A DNA stretch of 64,000 nt from Nitrospiria bacterium (lineage in GTDB: Bacteria > Nitrospirota > Nitrospiria > DASWJH01): positions 1 to 64,000 of the forward strand of contig DASWJH010000097.1 of NCBI GenBank assembly GCA_036397255.1, read 5' to 3'. Shown in pieces: positions 42,301 to 51,606 of the stretch. Position numbers and translations under genes: made by a program. The notes beneath the pieces were generated by a model. The model was not told where the DNA came from and searched no databases. It saw only the letters and a list, made by a program, of their open reading frames with translations. Each line of letters opens with the position of its first letter. Within the stretch, counting starts at the first letter, position 1.

Positions 42301-42789
42301 TTAAAAAAAGATGGGATCATAAGAATACTTCAAAATCAATGCGTCCTCTTGGGGATTGCTGTAATAATTTTTCCGTTGGGTCAGTTGTTGAAAGCCATTT
42401 TTTTCATAAAGCCGGATAGCCCCTTGGTTTGAGACCCGAACTTCCAAAAACGCGTTTAAGGCCTTCTGCTTTTTCCCTCCGGCCAAAATCCATTGCAATA
42501 ACCTTGTGCCGAATCCTCTACCCTGCCAGGCGGGATCAATGGTCAAATTCAAAAGATGAAGCTCCGATTCTAAAATCCAGAAACAGCTATAGCCTAAAGG
42601 ATCCGAAGATGGGGATAATCTTAACACAACACTGTGCGAAAACCATTTCTCAAACAACTCATCGAGAAACATTTCCCGGATCCAGGGTTCAGTATAAGAG
42701 CGCTGCTCAATGTCCAAAATCTGATCCAGGTCCTCTGGTTTCATAGGTTTTACCTGAAGGGAGGTTTTGTTTTCTTGAGGAACCCTCAT
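42301..42789 (-). CDS. rimI: Ribosomal protein alanine N-acetyltransferase RimI
   Basis: ATG 42789 overlaps the tsaB stop (ATGA), giving a 162-residue GNAT protein. LTIDPAWQGRGFGTRLLQWIL is the acetyl-CoA motif, followed by AFLEVRVSNQGAIRLYEKNGFQ, the RimI-specific segment. RimI acetylates the N-terminus of ribosomal protein S18 and perhaps others. The tsaB-rimI order is common in bacteria. Confidence 0.9.
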   Translation of the reverse strand: MRVPQENKTSLQVKPMKPEDLDQILDIEQRSYTEPWIREMFLDELFEKWFSHSVVLRLSPSSDPLGYSCFWILESELHLLNLTIDPAWQGRGFGTRLLQWILAGGKKQKALNAFLEVRVSNQGAIRLYEKNGFQQLTQRKNYYSNPQEDALILKYSYDPIFF

Positions 42790-43508
42790 TGTGAGATGTC
42801 TCCAGAGGTTTTTTTTTGCTGTTGCAATTCCCATTTTACTTCTGCTTCAGAACGGCGTACATAATTGGGTTTCACCGCATCGGAGGGGACCCGGGTTCCT
42901 TCCCGCCACATTTGCCTTGCAAGCTCAGCAATGGAAAGGGCGGAGGGGGCCCAGAGGCGCTTAGGGGAGAAAATGGCCTTATCCCCGAGGGCTTCCTTCA
43001 GCTGTTTACCGTATATCTGTAGACCATTTCCAAGCAATAGGGTGGGTTGAGTGATTTTCCGGGATAATTCCGAAGGCGACATTACCTGATCTTCCCATAA
43101 TCGTTCCATTTGGTTTGTCCCATTGAAATGAAACAATGCCGTATAGACCTCCCCCTTTTTTGCATCCAATATGGGGCAGATGGGATGGGTAGAAAAAGGC
43201 AGAGAAAAGGAAAGACCCTCTAAGGTAGAAATGGGAAGAACCGGCCGGGTGGTGATCATGGAAAACCCTTTAACGGTACTGACGCCAATTCGAAGACCGG
43301 TAAAAGATCCCGGTCCGATGGAGACCGCGAAGGCATCCATTTCCATCAGTGAGGTTTGGCTTGATTTTAAAACCCGGTCAATGATGGTCATTAACTGCTC
43401 CGAATGCGTGGTTCGTACACTCACCCGAACTTCACCGATGATTCCCTCATCAGAGGTAATAGCCACCCCTCCCATCAATGTGGCGGTTTCGATAGCCAGA
43501 ATTTTCAC
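42786..43508 (-). CDS. tsaB: tRNA threonylcarbamoyladenosine biosynthesis protein TsaB
   Basis: This 240-residue ASKHA-fold protein starts KILAIETATLMGGVAI and has HSEQLMTIIDRVL, IGPGSFTGLRIGVSTVKGF and PILDAKKGEVYTALF, the full set of TsaB signatures. It is the partner of TsaD in making t6A37 in tRNA. It overlaps rimI and the upstream lipoprotein gene by 4 bp each, indicating one operon. Confidence 0.93.
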   Translation of the reverse strand: MKILAIETATLMGGVAITSDEGIIGEVRVSVRTTHSEQLMTIIDRVLKSSQTSLMEMDAFAVSIGPGSFTGLRIGVSTVKGFSMITTRPVLPISTLEGLSFSLPFSTHPICPILDAKKGEVYTALFHFNGTNQMERLWEDQVMSPSELSRKITQPTLLLGNGLQIYGKQLKEALGDKAIFSPKRLWAPSALSIAELARQMWREGTRVPSDAVKPNYVRRSEAEVKWELQQQKKTSGDISQ

Positions 43509-44374
43509 GGAAATCCCCGTCCCTCCAATTGAGAGAGTTGAAAATCTTTTGGAATAAATTTTGGATTGGGTTGAATCTCTTTGAAAGTGAGGCTCGCCTG
43601 ATGGCCTTGGTTTTTTGCGATTACCTGAAAGGGAAGACGGTGGCCGTTAATTTTTTTGTAATTCAAATAATCCATGGTGATTTCAAGACGTCCTTCTTGA
43701 TTGAATAGTTCTTGCTGGGTCATATCAAGGGTTTCCCCCTGGAAAAAAACCTTTCGGTTAAGCACGCCGTGGTTCTTCTCTAGTCTTAGCAGGTGGAGAA
43801 TAGAGAAATTCGGACCTTTCTCCAGCATGGGAGTTTCGACGGGCTCCAAAGTAAGGGGCCCTATGGAGTTGACCATGGTGAAAAGATGGTGCGGAAATCC
43901 AAGAGAAGAGGCAGGCCATAAGGTTTCAATTTGGTCCAGGGTCCCTGAACGATATTGATCCTGAGAAGGCAAGAAGATCTGGAAACCTTCTTTGGTGACC
44001 AATAGGTCCACCACGGTTCTTCCCAGAAGGTCAAACCCTTTAAAGCGCCATGCCCCACCACTTTCAAAAAAGAGTGCTCCTTTTAACGATTCAATGTGTT
44101 TTTCTTGATCCTTCCAAAGGCTGAAATTTAGCTCGACCAAAGCTTTAAACCCTTTTAACTCCCGCTCCCTTTCACGAATAATTTTCAAAAGCTGGGCCAG
44201 GGACAGCTCTGGGGTCTTCCCTTGAGGAGTCGATTCCTTGATGATGAGCGGGTTTCCAAGAGAGCATGAAATGCAGAATAGAATGGGTATCAGGATAAGG
44301 GTTTGGAAGAACTGCCGGTTTAGGGCTTTAGGTAAAAAGAATTTCAAAAACCTCACCAATATCCTGTACGCCAT
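43505..44374 (-). CDS. Lipoprotein of the LolB/DUF4292-like type
   Basis: The likely start is ATG 44374 (GGAGCTTC before it), 46 bp inside the end of radA, giving 289 residues. A signal segment (FQTLILIPILFCISC) ends at a candidate lipidated Cys. The mature part has ELKGFKALVELNFSLWKDQEKHIESLKGALFFESGGAWRFKGFDLLGRTVVDLLVTKEGFQIFLPS, resembling LolB-like outer-membrane lipoproteins (DUF4292). It may help lipoprotein or lipid trafficking. The assignment to LolB function is not secure. Confidence 0.7.
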   Translation of the reverse strand: MAYRILVRFLKFFLPKALNRQFFQTLILIPILFCISCSLGNPLIIKESTPQGKTPELSLAQLLKIIRERERELKGFKALVELNFSLWKDQEKHIESLKGALFFESGGAWRFKGFDLLGRTVVDLLVTKEGFQIFLPSQDQYRSGTLDQIETLWPASSLGFPHHLFTMVNSIGPLTLEPVETPMLEKGPNFSILHLLRLEKNHGVLNRKVFFQGETLDMTQQELFNQEGRLEITMDYLNYKKINGHRLPFQVIAKNQGHQASLTFKEIQPNPKFIPKDFQLSQLEGRGFP

Positions 44375-45695
44375 GAAGCTCCATGGAAGCGCTTGTTTTG
44401 ATGCCGTTGCAGTTTCGTTGAGGAAGCAGACATCGGGTAAACCCCATTTTTTCTGCCTCCCGAAGCCGTTTCTCCGCATGGGTCACAGCCCTGATTTCCC
44501 CTCCCAACCCAATTTCACCAAATAAAACCGTATGGGCCTCCAAAGGATACTCTTTATGACTTGAAATCACCGCGGAGGCGATTCCAAGATCGATAGCAGG
44601 CTCCTCGATCCACATTCCCCCTGCCACGTTAACAAACACATCGTAGGTTTGCAGGTGAATTCCCAACCTTTTTTCCACCACCGCCATCAACAAAGAAACC
44701 CGATGATGATCAACCCCGATGGAGGTTCTTCTGGCCAATCCCCCGGTGGCGGAGGAAACCAGTGCTTGTAGTTCCACCAAAATAGGCCGTGTTCCTTCTA
44801 TGGTAGGAATGACCACGGAGCCGGTTGCTTTTTGTGGGCGTTCGGCTAAAAAAAGGTTTGACGGATTTTCAACTTCTTCCAACCCTTTTTCTTTCATTTC
44901 AAAAACGGCAATTTCATTGGTTGAACCAAAACGGTTTTTGACTGCTCTGAGAATACGGTAAGAGTGGCCTTTTTCTCCTTCAAAATATAATACCGTATCA
45001 ACGATGTGCTCCAGAACCCGGGGGCCTGCAATGGATCCGTCCTTGGTCACATGTCCAATAATAAAAATAGCGGTATGGGTCTCTTTGGCGAGAAACATCA
45101 ACCGTGTGGCCAATTCCCGTACCTGGCTGACGCTTCCGGGGGCGGACGGAATGTGTGTGGTAAAAAGGGTTTGAATGGAATCGGCCACAACCACAGCGGG
45201 GTTGATTTCCTGGATTGCCTTAAGTATGTCTTCCAGGTTGGTGGCCGAAATTAAAAAAACCTGATCCGATGTGGACCCGATTCGGTCTCCCCGCATTTTG
45301 ATCTGGCGAGTTGATTCCTCTCCGGAAACATATAGGCTCCGTTTTCCCCTGAGTCCTAAATTCTCAAGAAGCTGAAGAAGGAGGGTCGATTTCCCGATGC
45401 CTGGGTCACCACCCACCAAAACCAGTGACCCCGCAACCACCCCGCCTCCGAGAACACGGTCCATCTCATTGATTCCAGTACAGAAACGGTCTTCATGATC
45501 GGTAATCACATCTTTGATGGGGGTGGGTTTTTCCCTCTCTTTTTTTGCCAGATAAGAATGGGATGTGGATACAGCGGGTTCTATAGGCTCCTCTACCAGT
45601 GAGTTCCAGCTTTTACATTCGGGACAGCGTCCCAGCCACTTAGGCGATTGATAACCGCATTCTTGGCAGATAAAAATGGTTTTCATTTTAAGCAT
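44328..45695 (-). CDS. radA: DNA repair protein RadA
   Basis: This 455-residue protein has the N-terminal zinc finger (CQECGYQ...CPECKSW), Walker A GGDPGIGKSTLLLQ, the RadA-specific KNRFGSTNEIAVFEM and a C-terminal Lon-like domain (VNVAGGMWIEEPAIDLGIASAVISS). It is a RecA-like helicase acting on recombination branch structures. It begins the minus-strand radA-lipoprotein-tsaB-rimI-YdcH-tatA-tatC row. Confidence 0.95.
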   Translation of the reverse strand: MLKMKTIFICQECGYQSPKWLGRCPECKSWNSLVEEPIEPAVSTSHSYLAKKEREKPTPIKDVITDHEDRFCTGINEMDRVLGGGVVAGSLVLVGGDPGIGKSTLLLQLLENLGLRGKRSLYVSGEESTRQIKMRGDRIGSTSDQVFLISATNLEDILKAIQEINPAVVVADSIQTLFTTHIPSAPGSVSQVRELATRLMFLAKETHTAIFIIGHVTKDGSIAGPRVLEHIVDTVLYFEGEKGHSYRILRAVKNRFGSTNEIAVFEMKEKGLEEVENPSNLFLAERPQKATGSVVIPTIEGTRPILVELQALVSSATGGLARRTSIGVDHHRVSLLMAVVEKRLGIHLQTYDVFVNVAGGMWIEEPAIDLGIASAVISSHKEYPLEAHTVLFGEIGLGGEIRAVTHAEKRLREAEKMGFTRCLLPQRNCNGIKTSASMELHGVQDIGEVFEILFT

Positions 45696-45891
45696 GGAGG
45701 GGAAAAGGTGATGAAATTCAAAAGCTTAACAATTTCCCACATAATACATGAACCAGGCTTTAAAAAGCAAATGATCCTTGTGGAAATAACCTGCCTAAAT
45801 TAGGCGAACTTGGCGTTCTTTGATAACCATTAAAAGATTTTTTCAAATGAGGAATCAAGTATTACTTTGAACAGAAAAAAGGGAGGTTTAT

Positions 45892-45922
45892 TTGACCCAT
45901 GACCCCCCTTTTGGCATATATT
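45892..45922 (+). promoter_or_regulatory. Promoter giving a probably leaderless mRNA
   Basis: TTGACC (45892-45897), 19 bases, TATATT (45917-45922). The ATG of the next gene is at 45928, where transcription should begin, and no ribosome-binding site lies between. Confidence 0.5.
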
Positions 45923-45927
45923 AACGC

Positions 45928-47103
45928 ATGGAGCAATTTGATGTGATTATTATTGGAGCGGGTGCGGCAGGGCTAATGTGTGCCTTAACGGCTGGCCAAA
46001 GAGGCCGCAAAGTTCTGCTTTTGGATCATGCAAATAGGGTGGGAAAAAAAATTCTAATTTCTGGTGGAGGACGCTGCAATTTCACCAATTTACAGGTGGA
46101 ACCTTTTCACTTTTTGTCGAATAATCCCCACTTCTGCAAGTCCGCGTTAAGTCGCTTTACCCAGAACGATTTTATTGCGTTGGTTAAAAAGCACGGCGTG
46201 CAATATTATGAGAAAAAGTTGGGGCAGCTTTTTTGTAATGGGAAATCCGACGAGATCGTATCGCTTTTAATAAAAGAGTGCCGATTGGGGAAGGTTCAAG
46301 TCAGGACGAATTGTTCCGTTGAAAGTATAAAAAAAGAAAAACGATTTACCCTCAGCACAAATTTAGGGAGCTATGAAGCCAACGCTCTGGTCATTGCCAG
46401 CGGTGGATTATCAGTACCCCAAATGGGGGCTTCGGGGTTTGGATATGCTGTTGCCAAACAGTTTGGAATAAGAGTTCTTCCTTGCCGCCCGGGCCTTGTC
46501 TCTCTTCATTTAAGCGGGTCTCTTTTGAAGGACCTTGCCGGGTTTTCGGGGGTCTCGGTGAATGCTTTGGTTTCCTGTAATGGAAAATCTTTTCGGGAGG
46601 CGATTCTTTTTACCCATCAGGGGTTAAGCGGGCCTGCGATATTACAGATTTCCAACTATTGGAAACCGGGGGATGAAATTGGTGTAAATCTGCTTCCAGA
46701 TTTTAATTTAAACGAAGAAATCCGTTCCTGGCAGAAGGAACGGCCGAGGGCGGAGCTAAAAAACCTTTTGGGCCACCTATTGCCTAAACGCTTAGCTCAA
46801 CGATGGGTAGAATTAAGACATCAAAATAAACCTGTTAACCAATACAAAAAAAAAGAAAGCAATGAAATCTCGGAGGATTTTCACCATTGGCCTATTGTTC
46901 CTGTTGGTAATGGAGGATTTCGCACAGCAGAGGTTACCCTAGGGGGAGTCGATACGGATGAACTGTCTTCCAAAACCTTCGAAGCCAAAAGCGTGGAAGG
47001 CCTATATTTTATCGGGGAGGTAGTCGATGTCACTGGGTGGCTTGGGGGTTATAATTTTCAATGGGCTTGGGCATCCGGGTACTGTGCGGGACAAACTGTT
47101 TGA
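45928..47103 (+). CDS. FAD-dependent oxidoreductase (HI0933/YhiN family)
   Basis: The 391 residues start with VIIIGAGAAGLMCALTAGQRGRKVLLLDH for FAD, then KILISGGGRCNFTN, the family mark, and ASGGLSVPQMGASGFGYAVA. The end FIGEVVDVTGWLGGYNFQWAWASGYCAGQ closes the FAD site. Bacterial HI0933/YhiN flavoproteins have no firmly known substrate; some are annotated as aminoacetone oxidases. The start codon lies only six bases after a -10 box, so the mRNA may be leaderless. Confidence 0.9.
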   Translation: MEQFDVIIIGAGAAGLMCALTAGQRGRKVLLLDHANRVGKKILISGGGRCNFTNLQVEPFHFLSNNPHFCKSALSRFTQNDFIALVKKHGVQYYEKKLGQLFCNGKSDEIVSLLIKECRLGKVQVRTNCSVESIKKEKRFTLSTNLGSYEANALVIASGGLSVPQMGASGFGYAVAKQFGIRVLPCRPGLVSLHLSGSLLKDLAGFSGVSVNALVSCNGKSFREAILFTHQGLSGPAILQISNYWKPGDEIGVNLLPDFNLNEEIRSWQKERPRAELKNLLGHLLPKRLAQRWVELRHQNKPVNQYKKKESNEISEDFHHWPIVPVGNGGFRTAEVTLGGVDTDELSSKTFEAKSVEGLYFIGEVVDVTGWLGGYNFQWAWASGYCAGQTV

Positions 47104-47293
47104 ATCTTTTATCCATTGAGCATAAAAAGCAGCTTTTGTTTTTTTAGAAAAGGTTTTTTTAAAGAGGGGGGAAACCCAACTTTTCCCTTTTGCTTGTGTT
47201 TTGAAAAAAATATCAAAACGGTTTTCTGAATATCATTTTGGGTTCGCAATTGTTAAAAAATGTGCTATTTTAGAAAATTTAGGGTGAATAACA

Positions 47294-47611
47294 ATGCCAG
47301 GGACTGTTCTTCCAGAAACCACACCCGAAGTGGAAATAGGGGATGATTCTCGAATTGAAAAGATTCCCCCCTATAAAGTCATTTTTTTAAATGACGATAT
47401 TACCACTATGGAATTTGTTGTTTATGTTTTGATTACCGTTTTTAGAAAAGATCACCAGGCTGCTTTTCTGTTGATGTTGGAAACCCACCATCAGGGTTCC
47501 GCGGTGGTTGCTGTTCTTCCCTTTGAAGAAGCAGAGCTTCGGCAAAGCCAGGTTCACTCCATGGCCAGTAAAGAAGGATTCCCTCTGCGATGTATCATTG
47601 AACCTGCCTAG
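47294..47611 (+). CDS. clpS: ATP-dependent Clp protease adaptor ClpS
   Basis: The 105-residue protein has PPYKVIFLNDDITTMEFVVYVLITVF and AAFLLMLETHHQGSAVVAVLPFEEAELRQSQVHSMA, the folded adaptor domain that binds N-degrons and delivers them to ClpA. The N-terminal flexible tail (about 25 residues) is present. No clpA lies nearby. Confidence 0.93.
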   Translation: MPGTVLPETTPEVEIGDDSRIEKIPPYKVIFLNDDITTMEFVVYVLITVFRKDHQAAFLLMLETHHQGSAVVAVLPFEEAELRQSQVHSMASKEGFPLRCIIEPA

Positions 47612-47664
47612 GTTTTTGTTGTTTTAATTTACATTGATAAAACCAGGAAATAGGAGCGGAATTA

Positions 47665-48072
47665 ATGGAACAAAAATTAGTGGTTCATTTTCAAGATGGA
47701 AAAATACTCAAAGGAGTCTCTCATGATTTTTTCCCAAATAAAAACTGTTTTCATCTTGGTATTAACCATCAGGTTTCGGGGGTAAAACCTTTAGCAGTCT
47801 ATATGTCAGAATTAAAAGCGGTTTTTTTTGTAAAGGATTTTGTGGGGGACAAAGAATTTAATGAATTAAAAGATTTTTCAGCTTCACAAGATTCGACTTA
47901 TGGAAAAAAAATAATGGTCCATTTAAAAGACGGGGAGTCCCTTTGCGGTTTTACACAGGGGTATTCTCCCAATCGCCAGGGGTTTTTCCTTTTTCCCCTC
48001 GACTCTCAATCCAATAATCTAAAGGCTTTTATATTACAGTCGTTTATAAAAAAAGTAGACCTTCCCGATTAA
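47665..48072 (+). CDS. Hypothetical protein with internal duplication
   Basis: This 135-residue protein contains two similar halves: VHFQDGKILKGVSHDFFPNKNCFHL (about 5-29) and VHLKDGESLCGFTQGYSPNRQGFFLFP (about 88-114). Each half predicts a small beta-strand domain of the kind annotated DUF6982 and often seen beside PilZ proteins. The function is unknown. It follows clpS by 53 bp and may be co-transcribed. Confidence 0.6.
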   Translation: MEQKLVVHFQDGKILKGVSHDFFPNKNCFHLGINHQVSGVKPLAVYMSELKAVFFVKDFVGDKEFNELKDFSASQDSTYGKKIMVHLKDGESLCGFTQGYSPNRQGFFLFPLDSQSNNLKAFILQSFIKKVDLPD

Positions 48073-48165
48073 CCGTACTTTTTAGAAATTGAAGTCCCGT
48101 GTTTTTGAAGAAAATCTAATTCCTTATAAACAAAGGGTAATTAGGTCTAAAGGATTAAAAAAGTA

Positions 48166-48189
48166 AAGGAAGGTTAATTTCCCTTCCTT
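48166..48189 (+). terminator. Hairpin, possible terminator
   Basis: AAGGAAGG (48166-48173) and CCTTCCTT (48182-48189) form a perfect 8-bp stem followed by ATTT. It would separate the hypothetical gene from the rpsB operon. The T tract is weak. Confidence 0.4.
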
Positions 48190-48289
48190 ATTTGGAACAA
48201 AGGCTCCCTCCAAAAAGAGCTACCCCCCCCTTTTTAGTCAAAAGGTCATCAACCTACGGCTTCCCCAGGGAAATTTAGCCACTTTTCCC

Positions 48290-48318
48290 TTGCATAGGAA
48301 TTACTATTGTGCTATTTT
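48290..48318 (+). promoter_or_regulatory. Sigma-70-type promoter for rpsB-tsf
   Basis: TTGCAT (48290-48295), 17 bases, TATTTT (48313-48318), with TGTGC before the -10 box. The leader to the rpsB ATG is about 105 bases, long enough for S2 feedback control. Confidence 0.5.
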
Positions 48319-48428
48319 CCAAAGACTTGATCCTAGAATCCTTCCATTTAAGAGCCTAAAAATGGATTGTTTTTTATGCACTTATAGAAACGTGGGTTAA
48401 TTTTAGAACTAAGGGGGTTTAAAAAGGT

Positions 48429-49223
48429 ATGTCTGAAATATCGATAAAAGAACTTTTAGAGGCTGGGGTTCACTTTGGTCACCAAACCAAGCGGTGGAAC
48501 CCAAAAATGAAAAAATTTATTTTTGGGGAGAAAAATAGCATTTATATTATTGATCTCCAGAAAACCTTAAAAAGGTTTAAACAAGCCCGTGATTTTATTT
48601 GGAAGACGGCTTCAGAAGGGAGATCGGTGCTTTTTGTTGCAACCAAACGGCAAGCCCAGGAGATCATTGAAGAGGAAGCCAAACGTTGTGGAATGTTTTA
48701 TGTCACTCAGCGATGGTTGGGGGGAATGCTGACCAATTTTGAAACCATACGAAAAAGCGTGGACAAATTAAAGAAATTAGAAAAAAAACAGGCCGATGGT
48801 ACCTACGAACGACTACCCAAAAAAGAAGTGGCCTCTCTTGAGAAAAAGCGGATGCAATTGGAGAGAAATCTAGGGGGAATTAAACAGATGAATGCTCTTC
48901 CTGGAGCCCTTTTCGTGGTGGATATTAAAATGGAGCATATTGCTGTTCTTGAAGCCAATCGCCTTGGAATTCCCGTTGTGGGGGTTGTCGATACCAATTC
49001 CGATCCGGATGATGTGCAGTACCCTGTTCCTGGGAACGATGATGCCATTCGGTCCATTCGTTTGATTACCTCCCGAATGGTGGATGCCATTTTAGATGGA
49101 CGGCAGAAGGGAGCTTTTGGGGCCCCTGTTGAAGAAAAACCGTTGGCAGCAACTCCTCCTCCCTCCGAGGAGAATCCGGTTTCGGAGGTTACCGATTTTG
49201 TAAAAGAGGGTATTGAAAAATAA
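48429..49223 (+). CDS. rpsB: 30S ribosomal protein S2
   Basis: This 264-residue protein has the S2 signatures [60 protein letters not shown] and [25 protein letters not shown]. The C-terminal 30 residues form a proline-rich acidic tail. It leads the conserved rpsB-tsf-pyrH-frr order. Confidence 0.97.
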   Translation: MSEISIKELLEAGVHFGHQTKRWNPKMKKFIFGEKNSIYIIDLQKTLKRFKQARDFIWKTASEGRSVLFVATKRQAQEIIEEEAKRCGMFYVTQRWLGGMLTNFETIRKSVDKLKKLEKKQADGTYERLPKKEVASLEKKRMQLERNLGGIKQMNALPGALFVVDIKMEHIAVLEANRLGIPVVGVVDTNSDPDDVQYPVPGNDDAIRSIRLITSRMVDAILDGRQKGAFGAPVEEKPLAATPPPSEENPVSEVTDFVKEGIEK

Positions 49224-49254
49224 TTTGATCCTAAAAGTTTTGGAGAGATATTGA

Positions 49255-49857
49255 ATGGCTGTTGAAGCAACACAGGTTAAAGAATTGAGGGAAAAAACAG
49301 GGGCAGGAATTATGGATTGCAAAAAAGCCCTTTCCCAATCCGGAGGGGATCTCCAAAAGGCCATCGATTTTCTTAGGCAAAAAGGCCTTTCGGTAGCGGC
49401 CCAGAAGGGGGGACGTTCAACGGATGAAGGCATTGTGGGATCCTACGTTCACATGGGGGGAAAAATCGGAGTCCTCATCGAGGTGAATTGTGAGACCGAT
49501 TTTGTGGCGAAAACACCTGAATTTCAGGCTTTTGGAAAGGACCTTGCCATGCAAGTAGCCGCGCCTCCGGTTGCTCTATTTGTGACAAGAGAGGATGTGC
49601 CCAAGGAGCTGTTGGACAAAGAACGTGAGATTTATGCCCATCAGGCTCGGGAGACAAAAAAACCAGAGAAGGTGATTGAGAAAATTGTGGCAGGAAAAAT
49701 TGAGCGGTATTATCAGGAAGTTTGCCTTCTGGATCAAACCTTTATTAAGGATGAGGCTTTAACGATTAAGGATTTGCTTGCCCAAAAAATTTCAGCTTTT
49801 GGCGAGAACATTACCATTAAGCGGTTTGTCCGATTTCAGGTCGGTGAAAAAACCTGA
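49255..49857 (+). CDS. tsf: Elongation factor Ts
   Basis: The 200-residue protein exchanges GDP on EF-Tu. TQVKELREKTGAGIMDCKKALSQSGGD is the N-terminal UBA-like domain, followed by GRSTDEGIVGSYVHMGGKIGVLIEVNCETDFVA, the core. At 200 residues it is the short form, with one core subdomain reduced compared with the ~283-residue E. coli protein. It follows rpsB by 31 bp. Confidence 0.96.
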   Translation: MAVEATQVKELREKTGAGIMDCKKALSQSGGDLQKAIDFLRQKGLSVAAQKGGRSTDEGIVGSYVHMGGKIGVLIEVNCETDFVAKTPEFQAFGKDLAMQVAAPPVALFVTREDVPKELLDKEREIYAHQARETKKPEKVIEKIVAGKIERYYQEVCLLDQTFIKDEALTIKDLLAQKISAFGENITIKRFVRFQVGEKT

Positions 49858-49903
49858 CCAACTTTAAAATCTCCCTTTTTCTTCAATCATACCCCGGCTC
49901 AAC

Positions 49904-50632
49904 ATGAGCGACATGACACGCTCCGCTTATCAACGCGTTCTTCTAAAAATCAGCGGTGAAGTATTGGCAGGTGATCAAGGCTATGGGATTGATCCTCAAG
50001 TCCTGGATTCCCTTGCCGAGGAAATCGGAGAGCTTCATAAACTCGAGGTTGAATTGGCCATTGTGATTGGCGGGGGGAATATTTTTCGTGGGATTGCGGC
50101 CAGTTCAAAAGGAATGGAGCGGGCATCTGCTGATTACATGGGAATGTTGGCCACGCTCATCAATGCCCTGGCCCTTCAAAATGCTCTTGAGAAAAAAAAT
50201 ATTTACACCCGGGTTCAGTCCGCCATTGAAATGCGCCAACTGGCTGAGAGTTATATCCGAAGAAGAGCCATCCGGCACCTTGAAAAGAAGCGTGTGGTGA
50301 TATTTGCCGCTGGAACTGGAAACCCTTATTTTTCCACCGATACGGCTGCCGCACTTCGGGCGATGGAGATCGGGGCACAGGTGATTTTAAAAGGGACCAA
50401 GGTTGATGGGGTATTCGATAAGGATCCTCTGAAATATCCCGCCGCGAAAAAATTCGAACAACTTACCTTTTTTGAGGTGATTGAAAAGGGTTTAAAGGTC
50501 ATGGATGCAACGGCGGTAACTCTTTGTATGGACCATGACCTTCCCATTATGGTTTTCAATATTAAGGAAAAAGGAAACATTAAAAGAATTTTATGTGGAG
50601 AACATATCGGAACGGCGGTGAAAAACAAATAA
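49904..50632 (+). CDS. pyrH: UMP kinase
   Basis: The 242-residue protein phosphorylates UMP to [50 protein letters not shown] and [19 protein letters not shown] are the amino-acid-kinase-fold signatures of bacterial Pyr[13 protein letters not shown] completes the nucleotide site. It stands in the usual place between tsf and frr. ATG 49913 (MTRSAY) is an alternative start. Confidence 0.96.
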   Translation: MSDMTRSAYQRVLLKISGEVLAGDQGYGIDPQVLDSLAEEIGELHKLEVELAIVIGGGNIFRGIAASSKGMERASADYMGMLATLINALALQNALEKKNIYTRVQSAIEMRQLAESYIRRRAIRHLEKKRVVIFAAGTGNPYFSTDTAAALRAMEIGAQVILKGTKVDGVFDKDPLKYPAAKKFEQLTFFEVIEKGLKVMDATAVTLCMDHDLPIMVFNIKEKGNIKRILCGEHIGTAVKNK

Positions 50633-50735
50633 ATGGAACCGGAAGGAGGTTATTTTGATCTGATGGGTTCTCCTTTTTCCAAGTGGAAAGAAAAAAGGGT
50701 CACCTGCTTTTTTAATAAAGGGGGGGTGGAATTTT

Positions 50736-51305
50736 ATGAGCGAACCTGATGTCAGCAGAATCAAAAAGCAAACCGATGAAAAAATGGAAGCTGCCCTGGA
50801 TCACCTTCGAAAGGAGCTTTCAACCATTCGAACTGGACGGGCCTCCTTATCCATTCTGGATGGCATCAAGATTGATTATTATGGGTCTCAAATGCCCCTC
50901 AATCAGGTGGCGACCTTATCCATTCCAGAAAGCCGGATGATTACCATTCAACCCTGGGAAACTCAAATGGTGGGAGAGATTGAAAAGGCCATTCTTGCAT
51001 CGGGAATTGGCATTACACCCAGCAATGACGGAAAAATTATCCGTTTAAATATTCCTCCCTTAACGGAGGAAAGACGGAAAACCTTGGTTAAGACCGCGAA
51101 AAAGACTGGAGAGGAAGCAAAAGTTTCCATTCGTAACATCCGAAGGGATGCCAATGACGAATTGAAAAAACTTCAAAAGGATGCTTCTCTGGCCGAGGAT
51201 CAGCTTCGGAAAAATCAAGAGGAGGTCCAAAAGAGTACGGACCAGTTTATTAAAAAGGTGGACGATATCCTTTCCAAGAAGGAAGAGGAGATTCTGGAGG
51301 TCTAA
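50736..51305 (+). CDS. frr: Ribosome recycling factor
   Basis: The 189-residue protein has HLRKELSTIRTGRASLSILDGIKIDYYGSQMPLNQVATLSIPESRMITIQPWE and RRDANDELKKLQKDASLAEDQLRKNQEEVQK, the three-helix and head domains of RRF. It releases ribosomes after termination together with EF-G. It closes the translation operon. Confidence 0.96.
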   Translation: MSEPDVSRIKKQTDEKMEAALDHLRKELSTIRTGRASLSILDGIKIDYYGSQMPLNQVATLSIPESRMITIQPWETQMVGEIEKAILASGIGITPSNDGKIIRLNIPPLTEERRKTLVKTAKKTGEEAKVSIRNIRRDANDELKKLQKDASLAEDQLRKNQEEVQKSTDQFIKKVDDILSKKEEEILEV

Positions 51306-51606
51306 TGGACTTTAACCCCACCGTTCATTTTGTAAGATCTTAAATTGATTTCAAAACCTTATTTTTTGTCACCATTCCTCAAAACAAAACATTTTCTGAA
51401 ACCCTGGTTTATACCGGTTAAGAAAGGTCTATCTAGGGGTTAATTCTGACCCTGTCTATTAATTCCTCTCTCCATTTCTGTTAAGTTTGTTTTTTATATC
51501 ATTCTTTATTATCCTAAAAGAATAGCAAAAAGGACCTTGTGGTACGTGAAATGCTTTACCTTGGTTTAAGATACAAAGTTTTCTCATTGATCTGTCTAAG
51601 GGCTAG
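51306..51606. other. Intergenic region between frr and alr
   Basis: I see no gene here and no clear terminator or promoter. AACC-CTGGTTTATACC-GGTT near 51400 is a weak inverted repeat. Confidence 0.4.

Larger units (their letters stand above)
48073..48428. other. Intergenic region before rpsB
   Basis: The region holds a terminator-like hairpin at 48166-48189, a candidate promoter at 48290-48318 and about 105 bases of rpsB leader. No gene is visible. Confidence 0.5.
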
